From: Chloroflexota bacterium
GTDB taxonomy: Bacteria > Chloroflexota > Anaerolineae > Anaerolineales > UBA4823
DNA: 64,000 nt
Direction of reading: 5' to 3'
Assembly: GCA_012516075.1 (NCBI GenBank)
Contig: JAAYXE010000037.1
Location: 1-64,000 of the forward strand
Of the stretch, positions 36,491 through 45,813 are shown piece after piece. Each line of letters opens with the position of its first letter. The first letter of the stretch is position 1. The notes under the pieces are model-generated. The model worked only from the letters and a program-made list of their open reading frames with translations. It did no database searches and was not told the DNA's origin. The translations under genes were made by a program, and so were the position numbers.

Positions 36491-37507
36491 TTATCTCTGG
36501 CTGGTGAGTTTTTCACTGGCAAGCAGCCCCATGCGGGTCATGACTTCGGCAAGGGTTTCTTCCGCCAGGGGACGGGCGCGTTCTGTACCTTCGTGCAGGA
36601 TGTCCCTCAGATCGTCCGGATGGGCGATCAGTTCAGCACGCTTCTGCCGGATAGGCGCCAGGTATTCGTTCAACGCTTCCGCCAGCCGGCGCTTGACCTC
36701 CACATCGCCGATCCTTCCCTGACGGTAGCGCTCTTTGAACTCCTCCACCTGGGCCTTATCCGGATTGAAGATATCGTGGTAGGCAAATACGGGATTCCCT
36801 TCCACATGCCCGGGATCGGTGGCGTGGATACGAGTCGGATCGGTGTACATGTTCATGACCTTACGGGTGGTCTCTTCCGGGCTGTCCTTGAGCAGGATGG
36901 TGTTCCCGTACGAGCTGTGCATGGTGCGGTTGTCCGTTCCGGGCAGACGCGGGGTGGTGGAGAGCAGCCCTTCGGGCTCCGGAAAAGTCTCTCCATAGAG
37001 CTGGTTGAAGCGCCGGGCGATCTCGCGGGTCAGCTCAATATGGGGAAGCTGATCTTCACCTACGGGAACCACGTCCGCTTTGTAGATCAGGATATCTGCA
37101 GCCTGCAGCACCGGGTAGGTCAGCAGGCCCAGAGAGGGGGTAAGGTTCAACTGCTGGGTTTGCTCTTTATAGGTGGGCACACGGTTGAGACGTGCCACAG
37201 TGACCAGCATGCTGAACAGCAGAGAGAGCTGCGCATGGGCGGGCACCCTCGACTGCTGCACGATGACAGATTTCTGGGGGTCAATTCCAGAGGCTATCCA
37301 ATCTGCGAGCACTTCCAGGATGTTGTTCTGGATTCTCTCCGGGTGCTCGTAATCGGTCGTCAGCACATGCAGATCGGCGATGAGAAAATAGCAGTCGTAA
37401 ATATCCTGCAGCTGGCGCCAGTTTTCCAGCGTGCCGACCAGGTGACCGATGTGACGCGGTCCGGTGACCCGGTGTCCGGTAAGGATGCGCCCTTTTTTAT
37501 CTGTCAT
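36491..37507 (-). CDS. trpS: tryptophanyl-tRNA synthetase with altered KMSKS loop
   Basis: ATG 37507 follows GCAGGAGGTGATT and gives 338 residues, a normal bacterial TrpRS length. RHIGH (residues 18-22) is the first class I signature, and QAADIL and [20 protein letters not shown] (136-165) are typical. The second signature, which should read K-M-S-K-S before YGN, reads T195-M-H-S-S199. Both lysines that stabilise the transition state of adenylate formation are lost (bases 36904-36918 checked). Either this enzyme uses other residues, or it is a specialised paralogue. Transcription is under a Trp T-box. Confidence 0.94.
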   Translation of the reverse strand: MTDKKGRILTGHRVTGPRHIGHLVGTLENWRQLQDIYDCYFLIADLHVLTTDYEHPERIQNNILEVLADWIASGIDPQKSVIVQQSRVPAHAQLSLLFSMLVTVARLNRVPTYKEQTQQLNLTPSLGLLTYPVLQAADILIYKADVVPVGEDQLPHIELTREIARRFNQLYGETFPEPEGLLSTTPRLPGTDNRTMHSSYGNTILLKDSPEETTRKVMNMYTDPTRIHATDPGHVEGNPVFAYHDIFNPDKAQVEEFKERYRQGRIGDVEVKRRLAEALNEYLAPIRQKRAELIAHPDDLRDILHEGTERARPLAEETLAEVMTRMGLLASEKLTSQR

Positions 37508-37584
37508 AATCACCTCCTGCATTTCATCTCTTCGTCGTTTCCGGCGAGCTCGCCAGAACGAAAAGGAGCAATTTAAACAAAAAC

Positions 37585-37953
37585 GCGTTCATCCAATCTC
37601 AGGGACGAACGCTGTTGATGCTTTCTGCATCCGGTCCGCGGTGCCACCCCGCTTAGGCTGGCATCGATTCAGGTCCAGTAAACGAAAAACCCGCCGGTGA
37701 TGCGACGGGAAGGTAAATGCCAGCCTCACTCTGCAGGTACGCTCCATTTCGTAAATGGAGGATACCTTTTGCCCTGATAACGGTGGCAGCTCCGGCTCAG
37801 GCTACTCCCGGTGGTGTACTGCACCAGTTTCGCCCTGCTACTCCGAGGTCCATTCCCCGCCGGCGTACGTGTGAGACTCTCACCTTGCTCTCACTCTCTG
37901 TAACGCCGTTTCGACGAGTACTCGTCCTCTTCACAGTATTTCACGATTCGATT
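37585..37953 (-). promoter_or_regulatory. T-box riboswitch, Trp specifier (UGG)
   Basis: The leader RNA of trpS carries the T-box GGGGTGGCACCGCG (37650 to 37637). Stem I has a loop reading GAATGGACC in which TGG (37852 to 37850) fits the specifier for tRNA-Trp. The terminator is GCGTTCGTCC with GGATGAACGC (37612-37603 and 37594-37585) followed by GTTTTTGTTT. Uncharged tRNA-Trp would stabilise the antiterminator and allow trpS-trpB2 expression. Another hairpin with CCGGCGGG and T5 near 37685-37710 lies in the stem III area. Confidence 0.93.
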
Positions 37954-37959
37954 GGTCTG

Positions 37960-37988
37960 ATTATATGGAAGGGCGCCGTGATTGTCAA
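37960..37988 (-). promoter_or_regulatory. sigma-70 promoter of trpS-trpB2
   Basis: On the minus strand TTGACA (37988 to 37983) and TATAAT (37965 to 37960) are both perfect and are 17 bases apart. The transcript would start near 37953 at the head of the T-box leader. The folA gene ends only 25 bases upstream. Confidence 0.93.
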
Positions 37989-38012
37989 GCCCTCATTCAG
38001 AACGAAAGGCGT

Positions 38013-38522
38013 TCAACGCACCCGTTCCAGCAGCCGGAAAGTAAACGGATATTCGTTCTGCTCGTCGGCTGTCTGCATCACCCGCTCAACCTCACGCCAG
38101 TTCTCTTCATCCCACTCGGGGAAAAACACATCCGCCGGCCGGGTGACGTGCACGCTGGTCAGATACAGGCGGTCAGCCAGCGGGAGTACTTTCGCAAAAA
38201 TTTCTCCTCCACCGATGATGAAGGCTTCTGTTTCTCCGTTCGCACGTGCCAGCTCGAGGGCGGCTTCGATAGATCCGACCACATAACAGTGCGGCGGGCT
38301 GCACTCAGCAGGCCGGTAGGCCGGGCTGCGCGTGATGATCACCGTCGTGCGGCCGGGAAGCACCCGCCCGATGGACTCGTAGGTTTTGCGCCCCATGAGG
38401 ATATGGTGTCCCATGGTCAGCGATTTAAAGCGCTTCAGATCGGCAGAAAGGCGCCACGGCAGGCTGCCCTGCCACCCGATCCCTCCATGTTCATCAACGG
38501 CTGCGATGATTGAGATGAGCAT
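38013..38522 (-). CDS. folA: dihydrofolate reductase
   Basis: This 169-residue protein has the DHFR hallmarks: GIGWQGSLPWRLSADL (substrate loop with Trp, Pro, and acidic D27-equivalent), HHILMGRKTYESIG (NADPH loop), TVIITRS, and FIIGGGEIFAKVL. It reduces dihydrofolate to tetrahydrofolate. It follows thyA by 3 bases, the classical pairing, since ThyA produces the dihydrofolate it recycles. Confidence 0.97.
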   Translation of the reverse strand: MLISIIAAVDEHGGIGWQGSLPWRLSADLKRFKSLTMGHHILMGRKTYESIGRVLPGRTTVIITRSPAYRPAECSPPHCYVVGSIEAALELARANGETEAFIIGGGEIFAKVLPLADRLYLTSVHVTRPADVFFPEWDEENWREVERVMQTADEQNEYPFTFRLLERVR

Positions 38523-38525
38523 CGT

Positions 38526-39320
38526 TCACACAGCGACCGGTGCTTTGATGTGCGGGTGGGCCTGGTAGTTGAGCAGCTCGATATCTTCGTACTGGAAATC
38601 GAATATCGATTTCACCTCTGGATTGAGGCGCAGCTGGGGCGGCGGGTAGGGTGTGCGCGTGCACTGCAGGCGGGCCTGCTCCAGATGGTTGTTGTAAAGG
38701 TGCGCATCGCCCAGGGTGTGGATAATCTCGCCGGGCTCAAGCCCGCAGACATGAGCCATCATATGGGTGAGCAGGGCATATGAGGCGATGTTGAACGGCA
38801 CACCCAGGAAAACATCGGCGGAGCGCTGGTAGAGCTGGCAGGACAGGCGTCCTTCAGCCACATAGAACTGGAAGAGCACATGACAGGGCGGCAGAGCCAT
38901 CTGCTCGATCTCGCCCACGTTCCAGGCGCTGACGATCAGACGGCGGGAATCGGGGTTCTTTTTGATCATTTCAACCACCTGGGCGATCTGGTCAACCGTA
39001 CCCCCATCCGCAGTGCGCCAGGAGCGCCACTGGCGGCCGTAAACCGGACCCAGATCGCCGTTCTCATCAGCCCACTCGTTCCAGATGCTTACCCCGTGCT
39101 TCTGCAGGTAGCCAATATTGGTGTCTCCCCGTAAAAACCAGAGCAGTTCGTAGATAATGGATTTGAGATGCAGTTTTTTGGTGGTAACTAAGGGAAACCC
39201 CTCCCGCAGGTCGAAGCGCATCTGGTAGCCGAACACCGAGCGGGTTCCGGTGCCGGTGCGGTCCATTTTCTCTACCCCGTGATCCAGTATATGCTGCATT
39301 AAGTCCAGATACGGTCTCAT
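38526..39320 (-). CDS. thyA: thymidylate synthase
   Basis: At 264 residues this equals the canonical ThyA length. [11 protein letters not shown] (about 21-31) binds the phosphate, [11 protein letters not shown] holds the nucleophilic Cys (about residue 146), [19 protein letters not shown] follows, and the protein ends KAPVAV as most ThyA do. It methylates dUMP to dTMP with methylene-tetrahydrofolate. Operon with folA. A TATAAT on the minus strand at 39369-39364 may be its -10 box, without a clear -35. Confidence 0.97.
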   Translation of the reverse strand: MRPYLDLMQHILDHGVEKMDRTGTGTRSVFGYQMRFDLREGFPLVTTKKLHLKSIIYELLWFLRGDTNIGYLQKHGVSIWNEWADENGDLGPVYGRQWRSWRTADGGTVDQIAQVVEMIKKNPDSRRLIVSAWNVGEIEQMALPPCHVLFQFYVAEGRLSCQLYQRSADVFLGVPFNIASYALLTHMMAHVCGLEPGEIIHTLGDAHLYNNHLEQARLQCTRTPYPPPQLRLNPEVKSIFDFQYEDIELLNYQAHPHIKAPVAV

Positions 39321-39455
39321 CCCTGCGCCTCCTCACGGTGGTTGTTTCGCCTGCATTTGCCGAATTATACCCCGAGGCCGGCAGGGTTTACCGGCGGGGA
39401 TTTTCTGTGTTCTTCAGTATAATTTGGGCATCTTCGCACCACCAGGGAAGCAGGG

Positions 39456-40061
39456 ATGAATTCACGCCTTATTTTGTGGGAAGCTCTCGTTGAAGCGTAC
39501 GACAATTTCTACAGCCTGATGTTAATCAATGTGCTGTGGTTTCTGGTTACGCTGCCGCTGGTCACCGCGCCGGCTGCGGCCGCCGGGCTGTACTACAGCA
39601 CCAACCATCTCGCCCACCATGGATCCTTTTCGTGGCGGATATTTTTTGAAGGATTCCGCAAACATTTCTGGCTGGGCTGGCGCTGGGCGCTGGTTAATCT
39701 GTTCGTGCTTGTTGTCCTGGCGGCGAATTTCATTTTTTACGGCGGCTTCGAAGGGGACTGGACCACGCTGGTGCGCGGTGGTGTCATCTGGCTGGTGATC
39801 CTGTGGCTGCTGCTGCAGCTCTACACCTTTCCACTGCTCCTCGAACAGGTCGACCGCCGTATGCTCGTAGCGGTTCGAAACAGCGTGGTACTGTATATCA
39901 AAAGCCCAGGGCTTAGCCTGGGCTTGATTGTGCTTTTTATTTTGATCGCTGTGCTGAGTTCGATCCTCTGGATACCGTGGATCATCATCAGCGTCAGCCT
40001 GATCACTTTTTTAACGCAGAAAGTGATGCTCGCAGTTCTGGAGACGGTGCCTTCAAAGTAG
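39456..40061 (+). CDS. YesL-like (DUF624) membrane protein
   Basis: This 201-residue protein has about five hydrophobic segments (about 20-50, 75-100, 105-130, 145-170, 172-195). The N-terminal pattern with YDNFYSLMLINVLWFL and a Pro/Ala-rich turn is like the YesL family of Gram-positive sugar loci. The function of the family is not known; it often stands beside binding-protein-dependent sugar transporters. Here it is alone between thyA and ribF, 7 bases from the converging ribF end with no terminator. TATAAT at 39418-39423 may serve as its -10 box. Confidence 0.75.
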   Translation: MNSRLILWEALVEAYDNFYSLMLINVLWFLVTLPLVTAPAAAAGLYYSTNHLAHHGSFSWRIFFEGFRKHFWLGWRWALVNLFVLVVLAANFIFYGGFEGDWTTLVRGGVIWLVILWLLLQLYTFPLLLEQVDRRMLVAVRNSVVLYIKSPGLSLGLIVLFILIAVLSSILWIPWIIISVSLITFLTQKVMLAVLETVPSK

Positions 40062-40068
40062 GTCTGCT

Positions 40069-40995
40069 TCAGGACTGCTGCAGCAGTGCGCGTCCGAGCT
40101 GGATATCCGCCTGAATCTGTTCCACCAGCGCCTCGACGCTGGCGAAGCGCTGTTCGCTGCGTAAGAAGCGCAGGAACGCAATTTCCACCTGCTGGCCGTA
40201 GATTTCGCTGTTAAAGTCGAGCAGATGAGCTTCTACACGCGGGGTGGCCGGCTGGTTATCAAAGGTGGGGCGGTAGCCAACATTGGTCACCGCTCCCCAG
40301 GTCTGGCCTCCAACCTTCACATGGCAGGCATACACGCCGGGTTTCGGCAGCACCTGGCCGCTCCAGATATCCAGGTTGGCGGTGGGGACACCGATCGTTT
40401 TGCCCCTGCCGTCTCCATGGATCACACGCCCCTCAAAGCTGTACGGCCGTCCGAGCAGCTCTGCTGCGAGGAGGGCATCTCCGGCAGCCAGGGCGGCGCG
40501 AATCCGGCTGGATGAAATGATCTCCCCAGCCGCCTGCCGGGCGGAGATAACTTCTACCTCATAACCCAGCTCGCTGCCAATTTGCTTCAGTGTTTCCGGA
40601 TTACCTTTGCGGTCTTTTCCCAGTGCGAAGTCGTAACCGACCCATAGTTTTTCGAGTTGAAGGTGCTGGTGGACCCAGCGCATAAAATCCTGCGCTTCGG
40701 TTGCTGCGACCTGGAGATTAAAAGGATGGGTCACGACATAATCCACACCCAGTTTATGAAGCAGGGCGGCTCTTATTTCCGGAGCGGTGAGGTACCCCGG
40801 AACCTTGCGTTTGCCCAGGACTTCAGACGGGTGAGGATAAAAGGTGAGCACAACCGCCGGCTTGCCTGCGGCATGTGCGCCTTCAACCATCTCCCTGACC
40901 AGCATCTGGTGCCCCAGATGAACTCCGTCAAATGAACCGATCGTCAACCAGGAACCGGTAAGGTAAACACTATCCAGTGACCAGTAATGGAACAT
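40069..40995 (-). CDS. ribF: bifunctional riboflavin kinase / FAD synthetase
   Basis: The 308-residue product has an N-terminal nucleotidyltransferase domain with SFDGVHLGHQML (about 22-33, the adenylylation HxGH) and SSSRIRAAL, and a C-terminal kinase domain with GRGKTIGVPTANLD (about 197-210) and NVGYRPTF. It converts riboflavin to FMN and then to FAD. It stands just behind truB, a neighbour relation shared by many bacteria through the nusA-infB-rbfA-truB-ribF run that this window preserves. Confidence 0.96.
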   Translation of the reverse strand: MFHYWSLDSVYLTGSWLTIGSFDGVHLGHQMLVREMVEGAHAAGKPAVVLTFYPHPSEVLGKRKVPGYLTAPEIRAALLHKLGVDYVVTHPFNLQVAATEAQDFMRWVHQHLQLEKLWVGYDFALGKDRKGNPETLKQIGSELGYEVEVISARQAAGEIISSSRIRAALAAGDALLAAELLGRPYSFEGRVIHGDGRGKTIGVPTANLDIWSGQVLPKPGVYACHVKVGGQTWGAVTNVGYRPTFDNQPATPRVEAHLLDFNSEIYGQQVEIAFLRFLRSEQRFASVEALVEQIQADIQLGRALLQQS

Positions 40996-41029
40996 AACCT
41001 GAAGCGGTAAGCGGAGAGGCGCTCAGAAA

Positions 41030-41938
41030 TCAGGACTGGAAAAAGACTTTACGCGGCTGCCATTCGCCGCTTTCTTCATCGACTTCCAGCAGTGCAACCA
41101 GGTCGCCCTGCTGGCTGACGCCTCGCGCCCAACCGGTCTGCCCTTCGGCTGCCGGAACACGGTGGCCGTGGCGGATGAGCTCCACGGCATCGGCGTCCAG
41201 CTCAACCATGGGCCAGTCGGAAAGCGCTTCTGCGGCGGGGATGAGGTAGCGGTACCAGTTGCCGGCGTCGAAAGCTTCCTGCAGACGGCGCAGCGGAACG
41301 GCGTCGCGCAGGGTGAAGCGGCCGCTCTTGGTTCTACGCAGACCGATCAGGTGCGCTCCAGTCCCGAGCTCCTTCCCCAGGTCGTGGGCCAGCGAGCGGA
41401 CATAGGTGCCCGACGAGCAGTAGACATCAATCACCGCCTCCGGCGGCGCCCACTCGAGCACTTCCAGGCTGTATACCTGCACGGTGCGCGGTTCGAGATC
41501 CACCTCCTGGCCGTGGCGAGCCATCTCGTAAGCCTTCTTGCCTTTTACTTTAACGGCCGAATAGGGAGGAGGTACCTGCTCCATCTCGCCGACAAACTGC
41601 TGCAAGATCTCGTTAAATTTTTCTTCGGTAATGTCGCCGATATCTGCGGTGCTGGTAATCCTGCCCTCAGAATCGTACGTGTCGGTCGAACTTCCCAGGC
41701 GGATGGTGGCCTGGTAGCGTTTATCAGAAGCAGAAACATATTCGCTGAGGCGCACAGCGGGCCCGATCAAAATGACCAGAACGCCCGAGGCACGCGGATC
41801 CAATGTTCCTGTGTGACCTGCTCTGCGGATTCCGGTTCCTCGCCGGATAATCTGGACGACATCGTGGGAGGTCAGCCCCACCGGTTTGTCCACGACGAGT
41901 ACCCCTGATACTACATTTTTTATTTCATCTCGTTCCAT
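41030..41938 (-). CDS. truB: tRNA pseudouridine-55 synthase
   Basis: The 302-residue protein opens with the TruB motif VDKPVGLTSHDVV (about 17-29). GHTGTLDPRASGVLVILIG carries the catalytic Asp (about residue 47), VPPPYSAVKVKGKKAYE binds the T-arm, and CSSGTYVRSLAHDLG is the third conserved box. It modifies U55 of tRNAs. About 40 bases separate it from the nrnA gene upstream. Confidence 0.96.
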   Translation of the reverse strand: MERDEIKNVVSGVLVVDKPVGLTSHDVVQIIRRGTGIRRAGHTGTLDPRASGVLVILIGPAVRLSEYVSASDKRYQATIRLGSSTDTYDSEGRITSTADIGDITEEKFNEILQQFVGEMEQVPPPYSAVKVKGKKAYEMARHGQEVDLEPRTVQVYSLEVLEWAPPEAVIDVYCSSGTYVRSLAHDLGKELGTGAHLIGLRRTKSGRFTLRDAVPLRRLQEAFDAGNWYRYLIPAAEALSDWPMVELDADAVELIRHGHRVPAAEGQTGWARGVSQQGDLVALLEVDEESGEWQPRKVFFQS

Positions 41939-41981
41939 GTTCCTTATCCGTCCCGTTCTTGATGGGCTTTGTTCGGCAAAA

Positions 41982-42965
41982 CTATTTTGCCGGTGTGTTT
42001 TCGATAGAGATTTGCGTGTTTAAATACTGCCGCGTGACCGAAAGCACCTGCTGCTGGATATCTTCGAGCGAGCCTGCAATATCCGCTCCCGATGCAGATG
42101 GATGGCCACCTCCCCCAAAATGGACGGCGATGGGGGAGATATCGATTCCAGGGCGCGAGCGCCAGCTCACCTTGACGTGCTCATTGGGCTGCTCGACGAA
42201 TATGATATAAACATCGGCGTCCTGGATGGATGAGAGCACATTGATCAGGTCGGCGTCGTCCCTGCCCGGATAACCGGCCGCCTCGCGGTCGGCCCGCGTC
42301 AGGCTGGTCCAGATCAGCCCGTCCTCGCGCTGCATTCTGCTGAGACCGAAGGCCCACAGGCGTGTCGCTTCAAAAGAGCGGCTGGCGAGGGACAGGCGGT
42401 ACAGTTCGGGGAGATTAGCCCCTTTTTCCATCAGGCTGGCAGCCGTGCGCAGCGCCTCCGGGCGCATATTCCCGGTGCGAAACCCCAGCGTATCGGTCAC
42501 CAGGCCGGTAAGCAGCGCGTCCGCGACCGCCCGCGTCACCGGTAGATCCAGGGCCGGAATGATCCGGGCCAGGATCTCGGTGGTCGCTACGGCCTGCGGG
42601 TCCACCAGGTTGAGGCGCGCAAAATATAAATTGGTCGCGTGATGGTCGATGTTTATATCGGGTTGTGTTCCGTTTTTGAGAACTTCGCCAGTTCTGTTTA
42701 AGTCCGAGCAGTCTACGACACAGATCAGATCGAAATCGCCCTGCGGGCGGTTTACGATCTGATCGTGTCCTTCAAGGTGCCGGAATGTGGGCGGTACGCC
42801 GTCCGCTGAAACCATCTGGACCTGTTTACCCCCGGCCTGGAGCGCGAGCCCCAGGCCAAGGATAGAACCAATCGCGTCTCCATCGGGGCGGATGTGAGAG
42901 AGCACCAGAATACGCTGGGCGGCGAGAATTTTCTCCCTGAGCTTTTCGATGTTCAAATCACTCAT
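41982..42965 (-). CDS. nrnA: DHH-family phosphoesterase (NrnA type)
   Basis: ATG 42965 overlaps the rbfA stop, so the two are coupled; the frame's longer reading runs inside rbfA. The 327-residue protein shows SHIRPDGDAIGS, VVDCSD, DHHATN and, at the C-terminal DHHA1 domain, HFGGGGHPSASG. NrnA degrades short oligoribonucleotides (including the dinucleotides left from cyclic dinucleotides) and can dephosphorylate 3'-phosphoadenosine phosphate. Its position between rbfA and truB is the common one. Exact substrate preference cannot be seen. Confidence 0.93.
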   Translation of the reverse strand: MSDLNIEKLREKILAAQRILVLSHIRPDGDAIGSILGLGLALQAGGKQVQMVSADGVPPTFRHLEGHDQIVNRPQGDFDLICVVDCSDLNRTGEVLKNGTQPDINIDHHATNLYFARLNLVDPQAVATTEILARIIPALDLPVTRAVADALLTGLVTDTLGFRTGNMRPEALRTAASLMEKGANLPELYRLSLASRSFEATRLWAFGLSRMQREDGLIWTSLTRADREAAGYPGRDDADLINVLSSIQDADVYIIFVEQPNEHVKVSWRSRPGIDISPIAVHFGGGGHPSASGADIAGSLEDIQQQVLSVTRQYLNTQISIENTPAK

Positions 42966-43380
42966 TGTCCTCGGGGGCGCCCTTTCCGGCGTCTTCCGCA
43001 TGCTCCTCGCCAGCAGATTCACCCCGGGCCCTGCGTTCAGCTTCGAGCTGGGCAAACAGGCGTTCCACTTTTTCTGCCCGTTCGAATGTCGGATCCCAGA
43101 TGAAGCGCAGCTGCGGGAAGGTGCGCAGCTCGATGCGCTGAGCAAGTTCCCGGCGGATGAATCCCTGGGCGCTTTTCAAGCCTTCCTGGATTTCTTTCCA
43201 GCGTTCGTAGCCTTCGATCGCGGAGATATATATTTTAGCGTAGGCCAGTTCGCGGTCTACCGTGACATCAGTCACGGAGATGCCCGCAAGGCGCGGATCG
43301 GCGATCTCCTGAACCAGCATCTCAGAGAGTTCTTCCCGTATCCGCTCAGCAACACGCTGCATCCGCGTCTTGGAAACCAC
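42958..43380 (-). CDS. rbfA: ribosome-binding factor A
   Basis: This 140-residue protein has the KH-like fold signature of RbfA: RIREELSEMLVQEIADPRL, then SVTDVTVDRELAYAKIYIS and LAQRIELRTFPQLRFIWDPT. It matures the 30S subunit. The start is GTG at 43380, in front of TTTCCAAGACG, with GGAAGAG about 10 bases upstream. An acidic, low-complexity tail of about 25 residues ends it. Located between infB and nrnA. Confidence 0.93.
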   Translation of the reverse strand: MVSKTRMQRVAERIREELSEMLVQEIADPRLAGISVTDVTVDRELAYAKIYISAIEGYERWKEIQEGLKSAQGFIRRELAQRIELRTFPQLRFIWDPTFERAEKVERLFAQLEAERRARGESAGEEHAEDAGKGAPEDNE

Positions 43381-43423
43381 TGTAAAACTCTTCCTCCAGT
43401 TTGCGTATTCGTTTGATCTGGCG

Positions 43424-45217
43424 TTAAGCTACCGCCACTTTTTCCACCGTGTAGCTTTCCAGGATATCACCGATCTGGAAAGCATCGAAGCCCTTGATGC
43501 TGAGGCCGCATTCGAAGCCGGCGCGCACCTCGCGCACATCGTCCTGTTCGTGCTTCAGCGAAGCCACGCTGCCTTCAAAAACAGACTGTCCACCGCGAAG
43601 GACACGGATGCGAGCGTTGCGGCGCACCTCTCCGTCCACCACACGGCAGCCGGCGACATTGCCGACCTTCTTGATGTGGAAGATCTGCCGCACCTCAGCG
43701 TGCCCGATCACGGTCTCTTTTTCTTCAGGCTCCAGCATGCCTTTGAGCGCTTTTTCGATGTCCTCAGTCAGCCTGTAAATAATATCATACAGACGGATCG
43801 AGACACCTTCCGCTTCAGCAAGGCGGCGGGCGGCGCTGTCGGCCTGGACGTTAAAGCCGATCACGATGGCGTCCGAAGCGGAGGCCAGCATGATATCGCT
43901 CTCGCCGATGTTGCCTGTTTCGGCGTGCAGGATGTTGATCTTGATATCGCCCTCGCTCATTTCATTGAGCGAGTTGATGATTGGCTCGAGGGAACCCTGG
44001 ACATCTGCACGGATGATCAGCCGCAGTTCGCGCACCTCGCCGGCCTGGAAGCGGTCGAATAACTGCTCCAGGCTGGTTACGGATTTCGCTGCAGCCGGGG
44101 CGTTCTGCTGGGCCTGGATACGGGCCTCAATTTTCTCGCGCGCCTCGCGCTCCGAGGAGACGACCTGGAAGAGGTCACCGGCCTGAGGCACATCGTTAAG
44201 GCCCATGACCGAAACCGGAGTAGACGGGCCGGCCTTGCGGATCTTGCGCCCGCGGAAGTCAAACATCGCCCGCAGGCGGCCATAAGTGTTGCCAACCAGC
44301 ACGACATCGCCCACATTCAGGGTTCCGTTCTGCACCAGCAGGGTGGCCACCACGCCTCTTGCCCGGTCTCGTTCCGCTTCGATCACTGTACCGATACATC
44401 TCCCGCGCGGGTTGGCGCGAATGTTGAGCCCTTCGGCGACCAGCACGATCGCCTCCAGGAGGTCATCCAGCCCCTGCTTCTGCTTGGCGGAAATTGGAAC
44501 GACAATGGTGTCGCCGTCCCACTCATCCGGTACCAGGCCTATCTCGGCAAGCTGCTGTTTCACGCGGTCAGGATCGGCGCCGGACCGGTCGATCTTGTTC
44601 ATGGCCACGATGATCGGCACCTTTGCCGCTCTGGCGTGGGCTGCAGCTTCTTTCGTTTGCGGCATCACGCCGTCATCAGCGGCAACCACCAGGATCACCA
44701 GGTCGGCGCCCTGTGCGCCGCGTGCGCGCATGGCGGTGAAGGCAGCGTGGCCGGGCGTGTCCAGGAAGGTGATCGTACGACCGTTGTGTTCCGCCTGGTA
44801 GGCCCCGATGTGCTGCGTGATTCCACCGGCCTCTCCACCAGCCACGTTGGTATGGCGGATGGCGTCGAGCAAGGTGGTTTTGCCGTGGTCGACATGCCCC
44901 AGAATGGTAACAACGGGGGGCCGGGTTTCCAGTTCAGCCGGGTCTTCTTCTTCAATCACGCGCCGCCACAGAGGTATTTCCCCTTGATCTTCTTCCTCAT
45001 CCGCTTCTGGTGTTTCGAGGGTGACCTCGTAACCCATCTCAGCGGCCACGATGGCGGCTGTGTCAAAATCGATCTGCTGGTTAATGTTCGCCATTACCCC
45101 ATTGGCCATCAGTGTCTTGATAATTTCGATGGGGCTGGCGTCCATCGTTTTTGCCAGGTCCCGGACGGTAATCGTTCCCGGGAGTTCTATGGTTCGAGTT
45201 TGTCCATTCTCGCTCAT
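43424..45217 (-). CDS. infB: translation initiation factor IF-2 (short form)
   Basis: At 597 residues this is a short IF-2: the long low-complexity N-terminus of many bacteria is missing, while the IF2_N helix unit ([20 protein letters not shown], about 16-35) is kept. The G domain has [15 protein letters not shown] (about 109-123), DTPGH and NKID. The C-terminal domains end with [18 protein letters not shown], typical of IF-2. It places initiator tRNA on the 30S subunit and joins subunits. Follows ylxR after 154 bases. Confidence 0.97.
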   Translation of the reverse strand: MSENGQTRTIELPGTITVRDLAKTMDASPIEIIKTLMANGVMANINQQIDFDTAAIVAAEMGYEVTLETPEADEEEDQGEIPLWRRVIEEEDPAELETRPPVVTILGHVDHGKTTLLDAIRHTNVAGGEAGGITQHIGAYQAEHNGRTITFLDTPGHAAFTAMRARGAQGADLVILVVAADDGVMPQTKEAAAHARAAKVPIIVAMNKIDRSGADPDRVKQQLAEIGLVPDEWDGDTIVVPISAKQKQGLDDLLEAIVLVAEGLNIRANPRGRCIGTVIEAERDRARGVVATLLVQNGTLNVGDVVLVGNTYGRLRAMFDFRGRKIRKAGPSTPVSVMGLNDVPQAGDLFQVVSSEREAREKIEARIQAQQNAPAAAKSVTSLEQLFDRFQAGEVRELRLIIRADVQGSLEPIINSLNEMSEGDIKINILHAETGNIGESDIMLASASDAIVIGFNVQADSAARRLAEAEGVSIRLYDIIYRLTEDIEKALKGMLEPEEKETVIGHAEVRQIFHIKKVGNVAGCRVVDGEVRRNARIRVLRGGQSVFEGSVASLKHEQDDVREVRAGFECGLSIKGFDAFQIGDILESYTVEKVAVA

Positions 45218-45371
45218 TCGGCACCTCCTTCATTAATTTCCCGAATACTGCATGTGCCCCGCGAGCGGAATAGACTGCTAACCGCTACATCATTTCAGAA
45301 AGCCGCTTGAGCATTTCGTCTGTACCCGGTAAAGGAAAGTCATTTTCTTTATCGGGTGCACCGGGAAGCGC

Positions 45372-45686
45372 CTATGCATTGGAGATTTCCTCCTCCGCGC
45401 GGCTTGCTTCCGGCAGGTTGGCCATGAAGTCTGTCAGGCGCTGGCGGTCTTCCGCAGACAGCTCAGTCTTCAAGGCGTGCGCAAGCGCTCCCTTTAGCCC
45501 ACGTTCCCAACATTCCCGGCGGTCGTGCAGGTAAGCCCCACGACCAGCCATTTTGCCTGTTGGGTCAATCAGGACTGCTTCCGGGGTGCGCACAATGCGA
45601 ATTAGCGAGCGTTTGGGTAGAACGCTGCGACAGCCTACGCAGGTGCGCTGGGGCACATGTTTACGTCGTACAGTTTTTTTCGGCAC
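45372..45686 (-). CDS. ylxR: YlxR/RnpM-family RNA-binding protein
   Basis: The 104-residue protein has the family start KHVPQRTCVGCRSVLPKRSL followed by GRGAYLH and a C-terminal helix. YlxR proteins lie in the nusA-infB operon and bind RNA; in Bacillus the protein has been linked to RNase P modulation. The L7Ae-like gene usually found next to it is absent here; the 154 bases up to infB hold no coding signal. Confidence 0.9.
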   Translation of the reverse strand: MPKKTVRRKHVPQRTCVGCRSVLPKRSLIRIVRTPEAVLIDPTGKMAGRGAYLHDRRECWERGLKGALAHALKTELSAEDRQRLTDFMANLPEASRAEEEISNA

Positions 45687-45741
45687 CCAATTATCTCTAG
45701 AGCCAGAACTTCTAGGATTTCCTCGGTACCTTCCGGATGCC

Positions 45742-45780
45742 GGTCGGGATGGCAGCTAAACCTGAAATGCCACCCCGACC
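45742..45780 (-). promoter_or_regulatory. strong hairpin between nusA and ylxR
   Basis: GGTCGGGATGGCA (45742-45754) pairs with TGCCACCCCGACC (45768-45780), 12 of 13 positions, around a 13-base loop. There is no T-run on the minus strand, so it is probably an mRNA-processing or stability element within the nusA operon and not a terminator. Confidence 0.6.
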
Positions 45781-45813
45781 AGGAAAACACCGGATAGGCT
45801 TACTCACGAAAAC

